The position numbers and the translations under genes were made by a program. This document shows positions 16,240-23,547 of a stretch of DNA of 25,088 nt, one piece after another (position 1 is the stretch's first letter; every line of letters starts with the position of its first letter). The notes under the pieces were generated by a model. That model was not told the origin of the DNA and did no database searches. It worked only from the letters and a program-made list of their open reading frames with translations. Source of the stretch: Canibacter zhuwentaonis (lineage in GTDB: Bacteria > Actinomycetota > Actinomycetes > Actinomycetales > Microbacteriaceae); assembly GCF_018531125.1 (NCBI RefSeq), contig NZ_JAHDSY010000006.1, one strand, 5' to 3'.

Positions 16240-16280
16240 TACCCTATCCATCTGTTGATTCTTAGGGTAGGCTGACTGGG
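16240..16280. promoter_or_regulatory. Candidate iron-regulator binding region between hmuU and hmuT
   Basis: TTAGGGTAGGCTGACTGGG (16262-16280) matches the DtxR-box consensus TTAGGTTAGGCTAACCTAA at 13 of 19 positions. TAGGGTA within it forms an inverted pair with TACCCTA at 16240-16246, 15 nt before the hmuU start. Together they could let a metal- or haem-sensing repressor control both divergent genes. Confidence 0.5.
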
Positions 16281-16290
16281 TAGAATCTAT

Positions 16291-16339
16291 TTGCCGGGTG
16301 GCTAGTAGGTTATAATCGGCACTGCTAAGAGATAGGGTA
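16291..16339 (+). promoter_or_regulatory. hmuT promoter and downstream TAGGGTA site
   Basis: TATAAT at 16311-16316 is a perfect -10. The best -35 is TTGCCG (16291-16296), at a short 14-bp spacing, so an activator or an extended element may help. GATAGGGTA at 16331-16339 ends 3 nt before the hmuT GTG and could block initiation or translation. Confidence 0.5.
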
Positions 16340-16342
16340 TTT

Positions 16343-17479
16343 GTGAGTGTAACTAAAAAATTGTACGGGCGCGCTCGCGTAGCGTGCGTTTTTATGGTCA
16401 TTACGCTATTGCTCGCGGGCTGTGCTCAGGGCGGGCATGGAGCATCCGCTGGCGAAGCTGCGGGGTTACCTCCGCTTGCTGAGATTGCCGCGGCAGCAAA
16501 CCCGGCAGCGCTTAGCGGTCCAACGAGTGTGCCCGCCGCGCACTCCGCAATTGAGCCGATAACCAAAAACCCGCAGCCTCAACTGCCCGCTAAGGTGTTG
16601 TCGGTGCCGCGCACGGGCAACGCAGAGGTGATAGTTAAGAGCGTTGAGCGGATCGTACCGCTCTCACTCACCGGCGCGGTTGCCGATTATGTGCAGGCGT
16701 ACGGCTTCGCCAATAACATTGTGGGGCGCGATATTTCAACCAGCATTCCAGGTCGTGACGAGCAGATTCCCGTTGTTACAAGGGGCGGGCATAGCGTTGA
16801 TGCCGAGTCGGTGCTGTCGCTCAACCCAACCCTCGTGATAACAGATGGTACCGTTGGCCCAGCTGATGTGATCGCGCAGCTGGCGGATGCCGGGGTTGCG
16901 GTGGTGTATGTTGATCCGGCAGCAAGCTATGAAGAGAGCTACAAGCAGGCGGAACAGGTGGCTGCTGCGCTCGGCGTGCCAGAGCTGGCGGAGCAGGTGA
17001 TTTCAAGGGCTCGCGCGGCGATTACAGCTAAAGAAGCCGAGATTGCGCGGCTGCGCCCGAATGATGAGGACAAGATTCCAAGCGCCGCTTTTTTGTATAT
17101 GCGCGGCGCTGGTATTTTTTACCTGTTTGGGGAGGGCAGTGGCATTGACGCGCTGTTTGCGTCGCTGGGTGTGAAAGATGTTGCCAAACAAATCGGCTGG
17201 CAGGGGCAGCGCCCGATGAACGATGAGGCGCTTGTTTCTGCGGATCCGCAAGTGCTGGTTGTGATGACAAAGGGGCTTGCAAGCGTGGGCGGTGTTGATG
17301 GGATGCTCACAACGCACCCCGCAACCGCGCTAACAACTGCCGGGAAGAATCGGCGCGTAATTGATGTGCCGGATACGGCGCTGTTCACGAGCGCGGTGCG
17401 AGTGCCGCAGGTGCTTGACGGGCTGGCACGCGCCTTTTACGCACCCGAGTCTTTGCCCGCGTCAAAAGCTACCAAGTAG
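16343..17479 (+). CDS. hmuT: Haem-binding lipoprotein of the ABC transporter
   Basis: This substrate-binding protein receives haem from the HtaA proteins and delivers it to HmuUV. The 378-aa protein starts at a GTG. The lipobox LLLAGC gives Cys27 as the lipidated residue, followed by a Gly/Ala/Pro spacer to about 90. A class III periplasmic-binding-protein fold follows, with two lobes joined by a long helix (about 225-245, ISRARAAITAKEAEIARL). Family landmarks include ERIVPLSLTGAVADYVQAYG, LNPTLVITDG and a C-terminal lobe ending near VPQVLDGLARAFY. It is divergent from hmuU; a LytR_C gene starts 18 nt after its stop and may be read through. The haem substrate is inferred from context. Confidence 0.92.
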   Translation: MSVTKKLYGRARVACVFMVITLLLAGCAQGGHGASAGEAAGLPPLAEIAAAANPAALSGPTSVPAAHSAIEPITKNPQPQLPAKVLSVPRTGNAEVIVKSVERIVPLSLTGAVADYVQAYGFANNIVGRDISTSIPGRDEQIPVVTRGGHSVDAESVLSLNPTLVITDGTVGPADVIAQLADAGVAVVYVDPAASYEESYKQAEQVAAALGVPELAEQVISRARAAITAKEAEIARLRPNDEDKIPSAAFLYMRGAGIFYLFGEGSGIDALFASLGVKDVAKQIGWQGQRPMNDEALVSADPQVLVVMTKGLASVGGVDGMLTTHPATALTTAGKNRRVIDVPDTALFTSAVRVPQVLDGLARAFYAPESLPASKATK

Positions 17480-17497
17480 TCGGCTAATATTGGAGAT

Positions 17498-18121
17498 ATG
17501 GCAGAAAACTCAAAAATTAGCAGCGATCGTTTTGATGAGATGCCAATTGGCGGTGTTAAGGGTGCCAGATTAGGTGCTCACCGTGCCGCGCCTAAAACTC
17601 GCTACACCGGTCGCTGGGTGCTCGCGGTGCTCGTGATGACGGTTGTTTTCGCCTCCGCTGGAATCGTTTTTATCAGTATACAGGGCGCTGAGAAAACTGT
17701 TTTTTCTGACGCTGCGGTGCGCACTTTTGACCGCATTGAGGCGCAGAAACCTGCTACGCCCGAGCCTGAGACGCCGTCCGCAGCACCAGAGCTTGCCGAT
17801 AAGGTAGACCCGAATCGTTCGGTTGCGGTTGTGAATGCCTCGCAGGTTGCCGGGCTTGCGCGGAGCGTGGCTAATCACGTTAAAGAAAATTCGCTGGGCA
17901 TGATCGGTGTTGTTGGTAACGCAGAGCGCGGATCTGACGAGGTGTCTCGGGTGTATCATGCGCTACCTGAGCACGCTGAAGCGGCTCGCGCTTTGGCGCG
18001 CGAGCTGGGCGGGCTTGAGGTTGTTGAGAGTCGTGATTATGCCAGTTATGGTGCTGATTTGGTGGTTGTTTTGGAAGGTGGCTATGCAGGACCGGGTGCT
18101 CCTGAGCGCGCTGCGCCTTAA
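17498..18121 (+). CDS. LytR C-terminal domain membrane protein
   Basis: This 207-aa envelope protein has a short cytoplasmic N-terminus (about 1-38), one membrane helix (WVLAVLVMTVVFASAGIVFI, about 40-59), a Pro/Glu linker (80-105) and an extracytoplasmic LytR_C domain. The domain runs from SVAVVNASQVAGLARSVANH (about 108) to GADLVVVLEGGY near 198. LytR_C domains accompany LCP cell-wall ligases and may bind glycan or wall polymer, but this protein has no LCP catalytic domain. Stand-alone LytR_C proteins close to groEL occur in other Actinomycetota. The ATG at 17498 follows a GGAG at 17491-17494. The function beyond envelope association is unknown. Confidence 0.82.
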   Translation: MAENSKISSDRFDEMPIGGVKGARLGAHRAAPKTRYTGRWVLAVLVMTVVFASAGIVFISIQGAEKTVFSDAAVRTFDRIEAQKPATPEPETPSAAPELADKVDPNRSVAVVNASQVAGLARSVANHVKENSLGMIGVVGNAERGSDEVSRVYHALPEHAEAARALARELGGLEVVESRDYASYGADLVVVLEGGYAGPGAPERAAP

Positions 18122-18263
18122 CGAGCTTACTTTGCCAGCTTGCGTGGCGGGACTGTGCGGTGAGCGCTTGTTTGACGGGGTTGCGTTCAGTGATCCTGCT
18201 TTAGAAAACCGCGCCTGGTGCAAGCGCTAGCTGTGAATTAGCCCATGACCGATCCGCTTTGAT

Positions 18264-18286
18264 GGCACTCTCAGGTGGAGAGTGCC
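18264..18286 (+). promoter_or_regulatory. Upstream CIRCE-like operator
   Basis: GGCACTC, a 9-nt spacer, then GAGTGCC (18280-18286). The inner core CACTC-GAGTG and the spacing match the HrcA operator, but the outer TTA/TAA bases differ. It lies about 10 nt upstream of the perfect copy. Confidence 0.75.
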
Positions 18287-18296
18287 AGAATTGATG

Positions 18297-18323
18297 TTAG
18301 CACTCACAATTCCAGAGTGCTAA
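18297..18323 (+). promoter_or_regulatory. CIRCE operator of groEL
   Basis: TTAGCACTC, nine nucleotides, GAGTGCTAA is a perfect match to the CIRCE consensus bound by the heat-shock repressor HrcA. It starts 88 nt before groEL. Repression at normal temperature and release under protein-folding stress is the known mechanism. Confidence 0.95.
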
Positions 18324-18340
18324 CCGCTCTGGAATTTTTA
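18308..18340 (+). promoter_or_regulatory. Stem-loop overlapping the CIRCE right arm
   Basis: AATTCCAGAG (18308-18317) pairs perfectly with CTCTGGAATT (18327-18336) around a 9-nt loop and is followed by TTTA. The structure shares the GAGTG arm with CIRCE, so at RNA level it would compete with the CIRCE hairpin. It may stabilise the groEL leader or attenuate transcription. Confidence 0.5.
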
Positions 18341-18384
18341 TAACCCGAGTGAAAAACTATTAATTAGCAGAAAGGTACAGTTAA

Positions 18385-20004
18385 ATGTCAAAGATAATTG
18401 CGTTTGATGAAGAAGCACGCCGCGGTCTTGAGCGGGGTCTTAATACGCTTGCCGACGCGGTTAAAGTGACGCTCGGCCCGCGCGGTCGCAACGTTGTGCT
18501 AGAGAAGAAGTGGGGCGCCCCTATTATTACCAATGACGGCGTTTCCATTGCTAAAGAGATCGAGCTTGACGATCCGTATGAAAAAATCGGCGCGGAGCTT
18601 GTGAAAGAGGTAGCTAAGAAAACCGATGATGTTGCGGGCGATGGAACCACAACAGCAACCGTGCTGGCTCAGGCGCTTGTGCGTGAAGGTCTGCGTAACG
18701 TTGCTGCGGGAAGTGACCCGATCGCGATTAAGCGCGGCATTGAAAAGGCTGTTGCTGCTATCAACAAGCAGCTGTTGAGCGATGCTAAAGAGATCGAAAC
18801 AATCGAGCAGATTGCGGCCACCGCTTCAATTTCTGCGGCGGATCCTGAGATTGGCCGCCTAATCGCTGAGGCAATCGACAAGGTTGGCAAAGAGGGTGTT
18901 GTGACGGTTGAAGAGTCAAATACTTTTGGCACAGAGCTTGAGCTTACCGAGGGTATGCGCTTTGACAAGGGTTTCTTGTCGGCGTACTTTGTGACCGACG
19001 CAGATCGTCAAGAGGTGGTTTTTGAAGATCCTTACATTTTGATTGTTAATGGCAAGGTTTCTAATATTAAAGATCTTGTGCAGGTTGTTGAGCAGGTTAT
19101 GCAGTCCGGCAAACAGCTTGTTTTGATTGCCGAAGATGTTGAGGGCGAAGCGCTCGCAACTCTTGTGCTGAACAAGATTCGCGGTATTTTCAAGTCGGTT
19201 GCTGTTAAAGCTCCCGGTTTTGGCGATCGCCGCAAAGCTATGCTGCAAGATATCGCAGTGCTTACGGGCGGTCAGGTGATCTCTGAAGAGGTTGGCTTGA
19301 AGCTTGAGAGCGCAACGCTCGACCTGCTCGGCACCGCGCGCAAGGTGATTATCACTAAAGATGAGACCACAATTGTGCAGGGTGGCGGTGAGCAGGAAGC
19401 GATTGACGGTCGCGTGTCACAGATCCGCCGCGAGCTTGAAAACACCGATAGCGAGTATGATCGCGAGAAGCTGCAGGAGCGGCTTGCAAAACTTGCCGGT
19501 GGTGTTGCTGTTATCAAAGCTGGTGCTGCAACCGAGGTTGAGCTGAAAGAGCGCAAGCACCGCATTGAAGACGCTATCCGCAATGCGAAAGCGGCTGTTG
19601 AAGAGGGCGTGCTGCCGGGCGGCGGTGTGTCGTTGATTCAGGCGGGGCGTGCTGTGTATGAGAGCACCAGCTTCGAAGGTGACGAGGCGGTTGGTGCGCG
19701 GATCGTGTTTACCGCTGTTGAAGCGCCGCTGCGTCAGATTGCGCAGAACGCGGGGCTTGAGCCAGGTGTTGTTGTGGATCGTGTTGCGCAGCTCGAGCAG
19801 GGCTTTGGGCTTAACGCGGCAACGGGCGAGTATGGCAACCTTGTTGAGCAAGGTATTCTTGACCCGGCTAAGGTGACACGCTCGGCGCTGCAGAACGCCG
19901 CGTCAATTGCGGGTCTGTTCTTGACCACAGAGGCGGTTGTTGCTGAGAAGCCAGAGCCTGCTAGCGCAGCTCCTGCTGATCCTGGCGCCGGAATGGATTT
20001 CTAG
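18385..20004 (+). CDS. groEL: Chaperonin GroEL
   Basis: This 60-kDa subunit of the tetradecameric chaperonin folds cytosolic proteins with ATP. At 539 aa it is full length. The ATP-binding loops KVTLGPRGRNVVLEKKWG (about 27-44) and the catalytic-region motif DVAGDGTTTATVLAQ (82-96) are intact, as are the apical domain and the C-terminal equatorial part. The tail is AAPADPGAGMDF, not a Gly-Met repeat. The ATG at 18385 follows GAAAGG (18370-18375). It is not preceded by groES, as is common for a second or stand-alone actinobacterial groEL. CIRCE operators upstream and an intrinsic terminator just downstream make it a single-gene heat-shock unit. Confidence 0.98.
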   Translation: MSKIIAFDEEARRGLERGLNTLADAVKVTLGPRGRNVVLEKKWGAPIITNDGVSIAKEIELDDPYEKIGAELVKEVAKKTDDVAGDGTTTATVLAQALVREGLRNVAAGSDPIAIKRGIEKAVAAINKQLLSDAKEIETIEQIAATASISAADPEIGRLIAEAIDKVGKEGVVTVEESNTFGTELELTEGMRFDKGFLSAYFVTDADRQEVVFEDPYILIVNGKVSNIKDLVQVVEQVMQSGKQLVLIAEDVEGEALATLVLNKIRGIFKSVAVKAPGFGDRRKAMLQDIAVLTGGQVISEEVGLKLESATLDLLGTARKVIITKDETTIVQGGGEQEAIDGRVSQIRRELENTDSEYDREKLQERLAKLAGGVAVIKAGAATEVELKERKHRIEDAIRNAKAAVEEGVLPGGGVSLIQAGRAVYESTSFEGDEAVGARIVFTAVEAPLRQIAQNAGLEPGVVVDRVAQLEQGFGLNAATGEYGNLVEQGILDPAKVTRSALQNAASIAGLFLTTEAVVAEKPEPASAAPADPGAGMDF

Positions 20005-20029
20005 GTAACTAGAACTTAGAGGGGGCTTT

Positions 20030-20062
20030 AGAACCCGTGGGATACTTCCCACGGGTTCTTTT
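20030..20062 (+). terminator. Rho-independent terminator of groEL
   Basis: AGAACCCGTGGG (20030-20041) and CCCACGGGTTCT (20048-20059) form a perfect 12-bp stem with a 6-nt loop, followed by TTT. It separates groEL from the pilin array. Confidence 0.92.
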
Positions 20063-20211
20063 GCGCGTTTGCGGGGTGTTTTGTGGCGCTGTGCTCGGCT
20101 GAGAGTGTGTCTAGATGGTGTTTATGGAGCGTTTGGTGCACAATGTAGCCGAGTGCGTCTGTAGTGCGTTTTCGCGCGCCTGCGGGGCGTTTGTGTGTGC
20201 GAGGTTATTTG
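20063..20211. other. Spacer between groEL terminator and pilin array
   Basis: The full gap between groEL and pilin 1 is 319 nt. This part is G/T-rich and I see no gene, RNA or repeat in it. The remainder (20212-20323) is the pilin 1 promoter and leader. Confidence 0.5.
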
Positions 20212-20421
20212 GATTTGACTTTTGCGGGGGGGGGGGTAACCTAATCTATTAATCTGCTCCTGTGCGGGTTTGTTGGTGTTTTGCTGTTGCTTGCTACTGT
20301 TTTTGATTATTTTAGGAGATCGTATGAATCTTAAAAAATTTGCGGCCATTGTCGCATTGCCTGCCTTGGTTGCTGGCGGGCTGATTCTCACGCAGCCAGC
20401 TAACGCTGCTGCGCCCGGCGA
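20212..20421 (+). repeat. Direct repeat A: pilin 1 promoter, leader and signal peptide
   Basis: This 210-bp segment recurs at 21889-22099 in front of pilin 2 with only two differences: one more G in the G tract (12 versus 11), and one substitution that changes Val16 to Phe in the signal peptide. The identity starts just before the -35 box and stops after codon 32. Confidence 0.9.
20215..20242 (+). promoter_or_regulatory. Pilin 1 promoter with G11 spacer tract
   Basis: TTGACT (-35, 20215-20220), then TTTGC plus 11 G (20226-20236), then TAACCT (-10, 20237-20242). The spacer is 16 bp, one short of optimum. Gain of one G would restore 17 bp. I expect intermediate activity as sequenced. The G count is supported by direct reading and by the reading frame on the opposite strand. 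Confidence 0.75.
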
Positions 20422-21733
20422 TATTAACCCGGGCGCTACAGGCTCAATTACTGTGCACAAGCATGAAGAACCCTCTGGGACTAAAGGTGTTGCTGGTGAC
20501 GGTCAGCAAAAGCCCGTTGCTCCTGAGAAACCACTTCAGGGCGCGATGTTTAGCGTACAAAAAATTAGTGGCGTTGATCTTACAACTCGCGAAGGTTGGG
20601 AAAATGTTAATAACGTTGCGACTATGCTCAACGCCGGAGTCAATCCCGCGCTAGAGGGTGCGCCTGTGACCATGACCACTGGCGCAGATGGTATAGCTAC
20701 TTTTTCAGGTCTGGCAGTTGGTGCTTATCTAGTTACTGAGACTCAGACGCCTGCGGGCGCTCTTAAAGCTGTAAATCCGTTTATTGTAACTGTGCCAAAC
20801 CCAAATGGCGCTGACGGTGGCTGGAACTATAACGTTCACGTTTACCCAAAAAACTCGGTGAGTAAAAAACCGGTTAAAGAGTTGGATGATACTACCGCGA
20901 CAAAGATCGGAGACAATGTAAAGTGGACTGTAACTCAGACGCTTCCTGAGCTTCCAGCGGGCGTAGAGTTTAGCAAAGTTAGCTTTAGTGATACCCTAGT
21001 TAACAATCTCCGGTTTGTTGATGGATCCCTTGTCGTAAAAGTTGATGGTCAGGGTGTTGATTTCACAGATATTGTAGCTGGTCAGACTATTACAGCTGAG
21101 GTTGATAATCCTGGTAATCTGCGATCAGGTCAGAAAGTTACTTATGAGTTCCAAACTATGATTGCAACGGCGGGCGCGATTAAGAACGTTGCTTCGACAA
21201 CTGTTGAAACAACCAACGGTGGCAGCTCTACAGATGGCACTACTCCGGTAGATGATCCCACTGTTCCAACCGTAATTATCGGTCATATAAACATTCAGAA
21301 CTATGTTGCCGATAGTGATAACGCGCCCGGTGGCCCTGTTGCGTTATCCGGTGGTGTTTTCGAGGTTTATAAAGGCGAAGACTGCGCAGGCGGTAAAATC
21401 GACGGGCTGGGAGACCTAACCGCTGGCGACAACGGAAAATTAGCTGCTGCTATCGCTCTTAAAGAGGGCAAGTACGGAGTAAAACAGGTTATGGCACCGG
21501 TTGGATACGTGCTCAATAACGGATGCATTCCAGTTGCGGTTACAACCGCGAACGCTGCGGATGACCCTGTTTTTGCAACTGTTTACAACAGTAAAGCCAC
21601 TGTTCCCGCTCTTCCTTTGACCGGTGCGCAAGGTCAGGTAATTCTGCTGGCTGTTGGTGGAGTGCTGGTTCTTGTGGGCCTTGTAGCTGTTGTTGCTGTG
21701 CGTTGTAAGCGTGCGCTTGTTGCAAGTAAGTAG
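20324..21733 (+). CDS. FimA/SpaA-like shaft pilin, paralogue 1
   Basis: This 469-aa major pilus subunit would be polymerised and wall-anchored by sortases. It has a signal peptide (MNLKKFAAIVALPALVAGGL, cleavage near ANA at 28), an N-terminal domain opening with GSITVHKHE and an E-box at YLVTETQTPAG (Glu139). The pilin motif is WNYNVHVYPKN with Lys176 as the sortase acceptor. A middle domain has candidate isopeptide residues (a Lys in KKPVKE, Asp223, Asn288), and the last domain has Cys354/Cys401 for a disulfide. It ends with LPLTG (430-434), a hydrophobic helix and a short basic tail. AGGAG (20314-20318) sets the ATG at 20324. It has its own phase-variable promoter and terminator. No sortase or tip pilin is visible nearby. 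Confidence 0.93.
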   Translation: MNLKKFAAIVALPALVAGGLILTQPANAAAPGDINPGATGSITVHKHEEPSGTKGVAGDGQQKPVAPEKPLQGAMFSVQKISGVDLTTREGWENVNNVATMLNAGVNPALEGAPVTMTTGADGIATFSGLAVGAYLVTETQTPAGALKAVNPFIVTVPNPNGADGGWNYNVHVYPKNSVSKKPVKELDDTTATKIGDNVKWTVTQTLPELPAGVEFSKVSFSDTLVNNLRFVDGSLVVKVDGQGVDFTDIVAGQTITAEVDNPGNLRSGQKVTYEFQTMIATAGAIKNVASTTVETTNGGSSTDGTTPVDDPTVPTVIIGHINIQNYVADSDNAPGGPVALSGGVFEVYKGEDCAGGKIDGLGDLTAGDNGKLAAAIALKEGKYGVKQVMAPVGYVLNNGCIPVAVTTANAADDPVFATVYNSKATVPALPLTGAQGQVILLAVGGVLVLVGLVAVVAVRCKRALVASK

Positions 21734-21776
21734 TTTGCACAAATAGATGTCTTATTTTTCGTAATAGGTTGAACCC

Positions 21777-21826
21777 AAAAAGCGGGTGGGTGTTGTGTGA
21801 TTAGGTTCACGCGGTGCCCACTTTTT
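21777..21826 (+). terminator. Terminator of pilin 1
   Basis: An A-rich left arm (AAAAAGCGGGTG) and the right arm GTGCCCACTTTTT enclose an imperfect GT-rich stem around TTAGG. The same structure follows pilin 2. An AATAGG sequence just upstream is shared after all three pilins. Confidence 0.75.
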
Positions 21827-21888
21827 GTATTCTGTCCTATATTTATCTTCTAATCCCATTGCCTTTTCCTCTCCTAGCTGCATTTTAA

Positions 21889-22099
21889 GATTTGACTTTT
21901 GCGGGGGGGGGGGGTAACCTAATCTATTAATCTGCTCCTGTGCGGGTTTGTTGGTGTTTTGCTGTTGCTTGCTACTGTTTTTGATTATTTTAGGAGATCG
22001 TATGAATCTTAAAAAATTTGCGGCCATTGTCGCATTGCCTGCCTTGTTTGCTGGCGGGCTGATTCTCACGCAGCCAGCTAACGCTGCTGCGCCCGGCGA
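21889..22099 (+). repeat. Direct repeat A: pilin 2 promoter, leader and signal peptide
   Basis: Second copy of the segment at 20212-20421, 211 bp long because the G tract has 12 residues. Near-identity across non-coding and coding DNA, with abrupt divergence after codon 32, points to recent duplication or gene conversion. Confidence 0.9.
21892..21920 (+). promoter_or_regulatory. Pilin 2 promoter with G12 spacer tract
   Basis: TTGACT (21892-21897), TTTGC plus 12 G (21903-21914), TAACCT (21915-21920). The spacer is exactly 17 bp, the sigma-70 optimum, so this is the predicted ON promoter of the three. Confidence 0.75.
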
Positions 22100-23390
22100 C
22101 ATCGATAAAAACCGGCAAGGCTCGATTGTGATACATAAACACCAGCAGGATGGTACTGCTGGTGCAGCCGGAACGGGTAAACCTGTGACCACGCCTCTTG
22201 CTTCAAAGGCAATTGAGGGCGTAACATTTTCGGTACAGAAAATTAATGTGGATCTTACAACCAGCGCGGGATGGCAAAATATCGGAGCTCTAACCGCAAC
22301 TGCTGCTGCGGGTATGCTAACTGGCAACGCAACTAATGAGACAACTGACGCCAACGGTGACGCTACATTTAGTAATCTCGAAGTTGGCGCTTACCTGGTT
22401 ACAGAAACTCAGGCTCCTGCCGGTGTAATTAAAGCATCGCCGTTTATTGTTACCGTGCCGCATCCAAACGGTAACGGCGATTGGAACTATGAAGTGCATG
22501 TGTACCCAAAAAACTCGGTGACTGAAAAGCCAACTAAGCAGCTGGATTCTACTACCGCCACAAAGGTTGGCGACAAAGTAAAATGGACTGTTACACAGAA
22601 ACTTCCTGACCTTAAAGCGGGCGCAATGTTCAACGAGGTTAGCTTCCGCGATAATCTCGTTACCAACCTGAAGTATGTTGACAACTCGATGGTTGTAAAA
22701 GCTGGACCCGAAGACGCACTCATGGCAGTTAATTTCACTGTGGCTATAGCTGGTCAGGAAGTTTCAGCAGAGGTTGAGGATCCAAGCACTCTTATGTCAG
22801 GTCAAATTGTTACATTTGAGTTTGAAACTACAATCGAAGCGGCGGGCGAGATTAAGAACGTTGCTTCGGTAACCGTTAGAGCAACCGACGGTAGTAGCAC
22901 TACAGATCAAACTCCTCCAATGGATGATCCGGCAGCCCCTGTTCTTATTATCGGACATCTTGACGTTCATAACCTTGTTGAAGGAACCGCTGACGCAGTA
23001 TCTGGTGGCGTATTTGAGGTTTACAGTGGCAATACTTGTGAAGCAGGAAATAAAATCGACGGGCTGGGAAACCTAACCGCTGGCGATAACGGTAAGTTGG
23101 CTAAACCAGTTGCTTTGAAAGCGGGAGATTATAGCGTAAAGCAGGTTACAGCTCCGGTTGGGTACACGCTTAACACTGAATGCATCCCTGTTAGCATCAC
23201 AACCGCTAACCCTGAGAACAACCCTGTTCTTGCAACTGTTTATAACAGCAAAGCTACTGTTCCCGTTCTTCCCTTGACCGGTGCTCAAAGTCAGGTAATT
23301 CTACTTGTTGCTGGCGGAGCGCTTGTGGTGGCTGGTTTGGTAGCTGTTGTTGCTGTGCGTCGTAAGTGTGCGCTTGTTGCAAGCAAATAG
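22002..23390 (+). CDS. FimA/SpaA-like shaft pilin, paralogue 2
   Basis: This 462-aa shaft pilin has the same architecture as its neighbours: signal peptide, N-terminal domain opening GSIVIHKHQ, E-box YLVTETQAPAG (Glu135), pilin motif WNYEVHVYPKN (Lys170), a middle domain with FRDNL and IKNVAS, a last domain with two cysteines, LPLTG (423-427), helix and RRKCALVASK tail. It is the most divergent of the three in the N-terminal domain (a Thr/Ala-rich stretch at 55-115), where surface-exposed differences would change antigenicity or binding. AGGAG sits 5 nt before the ATG at 22002. As sequenced its promoter has the optimal spacer, so this is likely the expressed pilin in the source cell. Confidence 0.93.
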   Translation: MNLKKFAAIVALPALFAGGLILTQPANAAAPGDIDKNRQGSIVIHKHQQDGTAGAAGTGKPVTTPLASKAIEGVTFSVQKINVDLTTSAGWQNIGALTATAAAGMLTGNATNETTDANGDATFSNLEVGAYLVTETQAPAGVIKASPFIVTVPHPNGNGDWNYEVHVYPKNSVTEKPTKQLDSTTATKVGDKVKWTVTQKLPDLKAGAMFNEVSFRDNLVTNLKYVDNSMVVKAGPEDALMAVNFTVAIAGQEVSAEVEDPSTLMSGQIVTFEFETTIEAAGEIKNVASVTVRATDGSSTTDQTPPMDDPAAPVLIIGHLDVHNLVEGTADAVSGGVFEVYSGNTCEAGNKIDGLGNLTAGDNGKLAKPVALKAGDYSVKQVTAPVGYTLNTECIPVSITTANPENNPVLATVYNSKATVPVLPLTGAQSQVILLVAGGALVVAGLVAVVAVRRKCALVASK

Positions 23391-23436
23391 CTCTGCGACA
23401 TAAATAAGCTTCCTATTCTCGCTAATAGGTTTAACC

Positions 23437-23487
23437 AAAAAAGCGGGTGGGTACTGTGTGATTAGGTTCACACAGCACCCACTTTTT
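23437..23487 (+). terminator. Terminator of pilin 2
   Basis: AAAAAG-CGGGTG... pairs with ...CACCCACTTTTT, and an inner stem CTGTGTGA/TCACACAG closes a TTAGGT loop. A GGTA bulge sits in the left arm. The T run (23483-23487) completes an intrinsic terminator that isolates pilin 3 from pilin 2. Confidence 0.85.
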
Positions 23488-23519
23488 GTTTTTGATCAGT
23501 TCTTAATTGAATCTATGAT

Positions 23520-23545
23520 TTGACTTTTCCGGGGGGGGGTAACCT
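23520..23545 (+). promoter_or_regulatory. Pilin 3 promoter, distal copy, G9
   Basis: TTGACT (23520-23525), TTTCC plus nine G (23531-23539), TAACCT (23540-23545). The 14-bp spacer is too short for efficient sigma-70 binding, so it is predicted OFF. Three more G would make 17 bp. Confidence 0.65.
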
Positions 23546-23547
23546 AT

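Noticed and set aside
20237..20253. TAATCT or TATTAA just downstream of TAACCT as the real pilin -10
   Set aside because: They lie 21 bp or more from TTGACT. TAACCT directly after the G tract gives 14-17 bp spacers and is conserved at all four promoters, whereas the downstream AT-rich words are changed before pilin 3.
20122..20460. Minus-strand open frame running through the G tract, raising the option of a translational (frameshift) switch
   Set aside because: It is antisense to the pilin signal peptide, has no ribosome site, and the tract sits between clear -35 and -10 boxes. A promoter-spacer role is far better supported.
23437..23487. Inverted repeats after the pilins as recombination (invertase) sites
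   Set aside because: They have the A-rich/T-rich arms and position of intrinsic terminators, and no invertase gene is visible.
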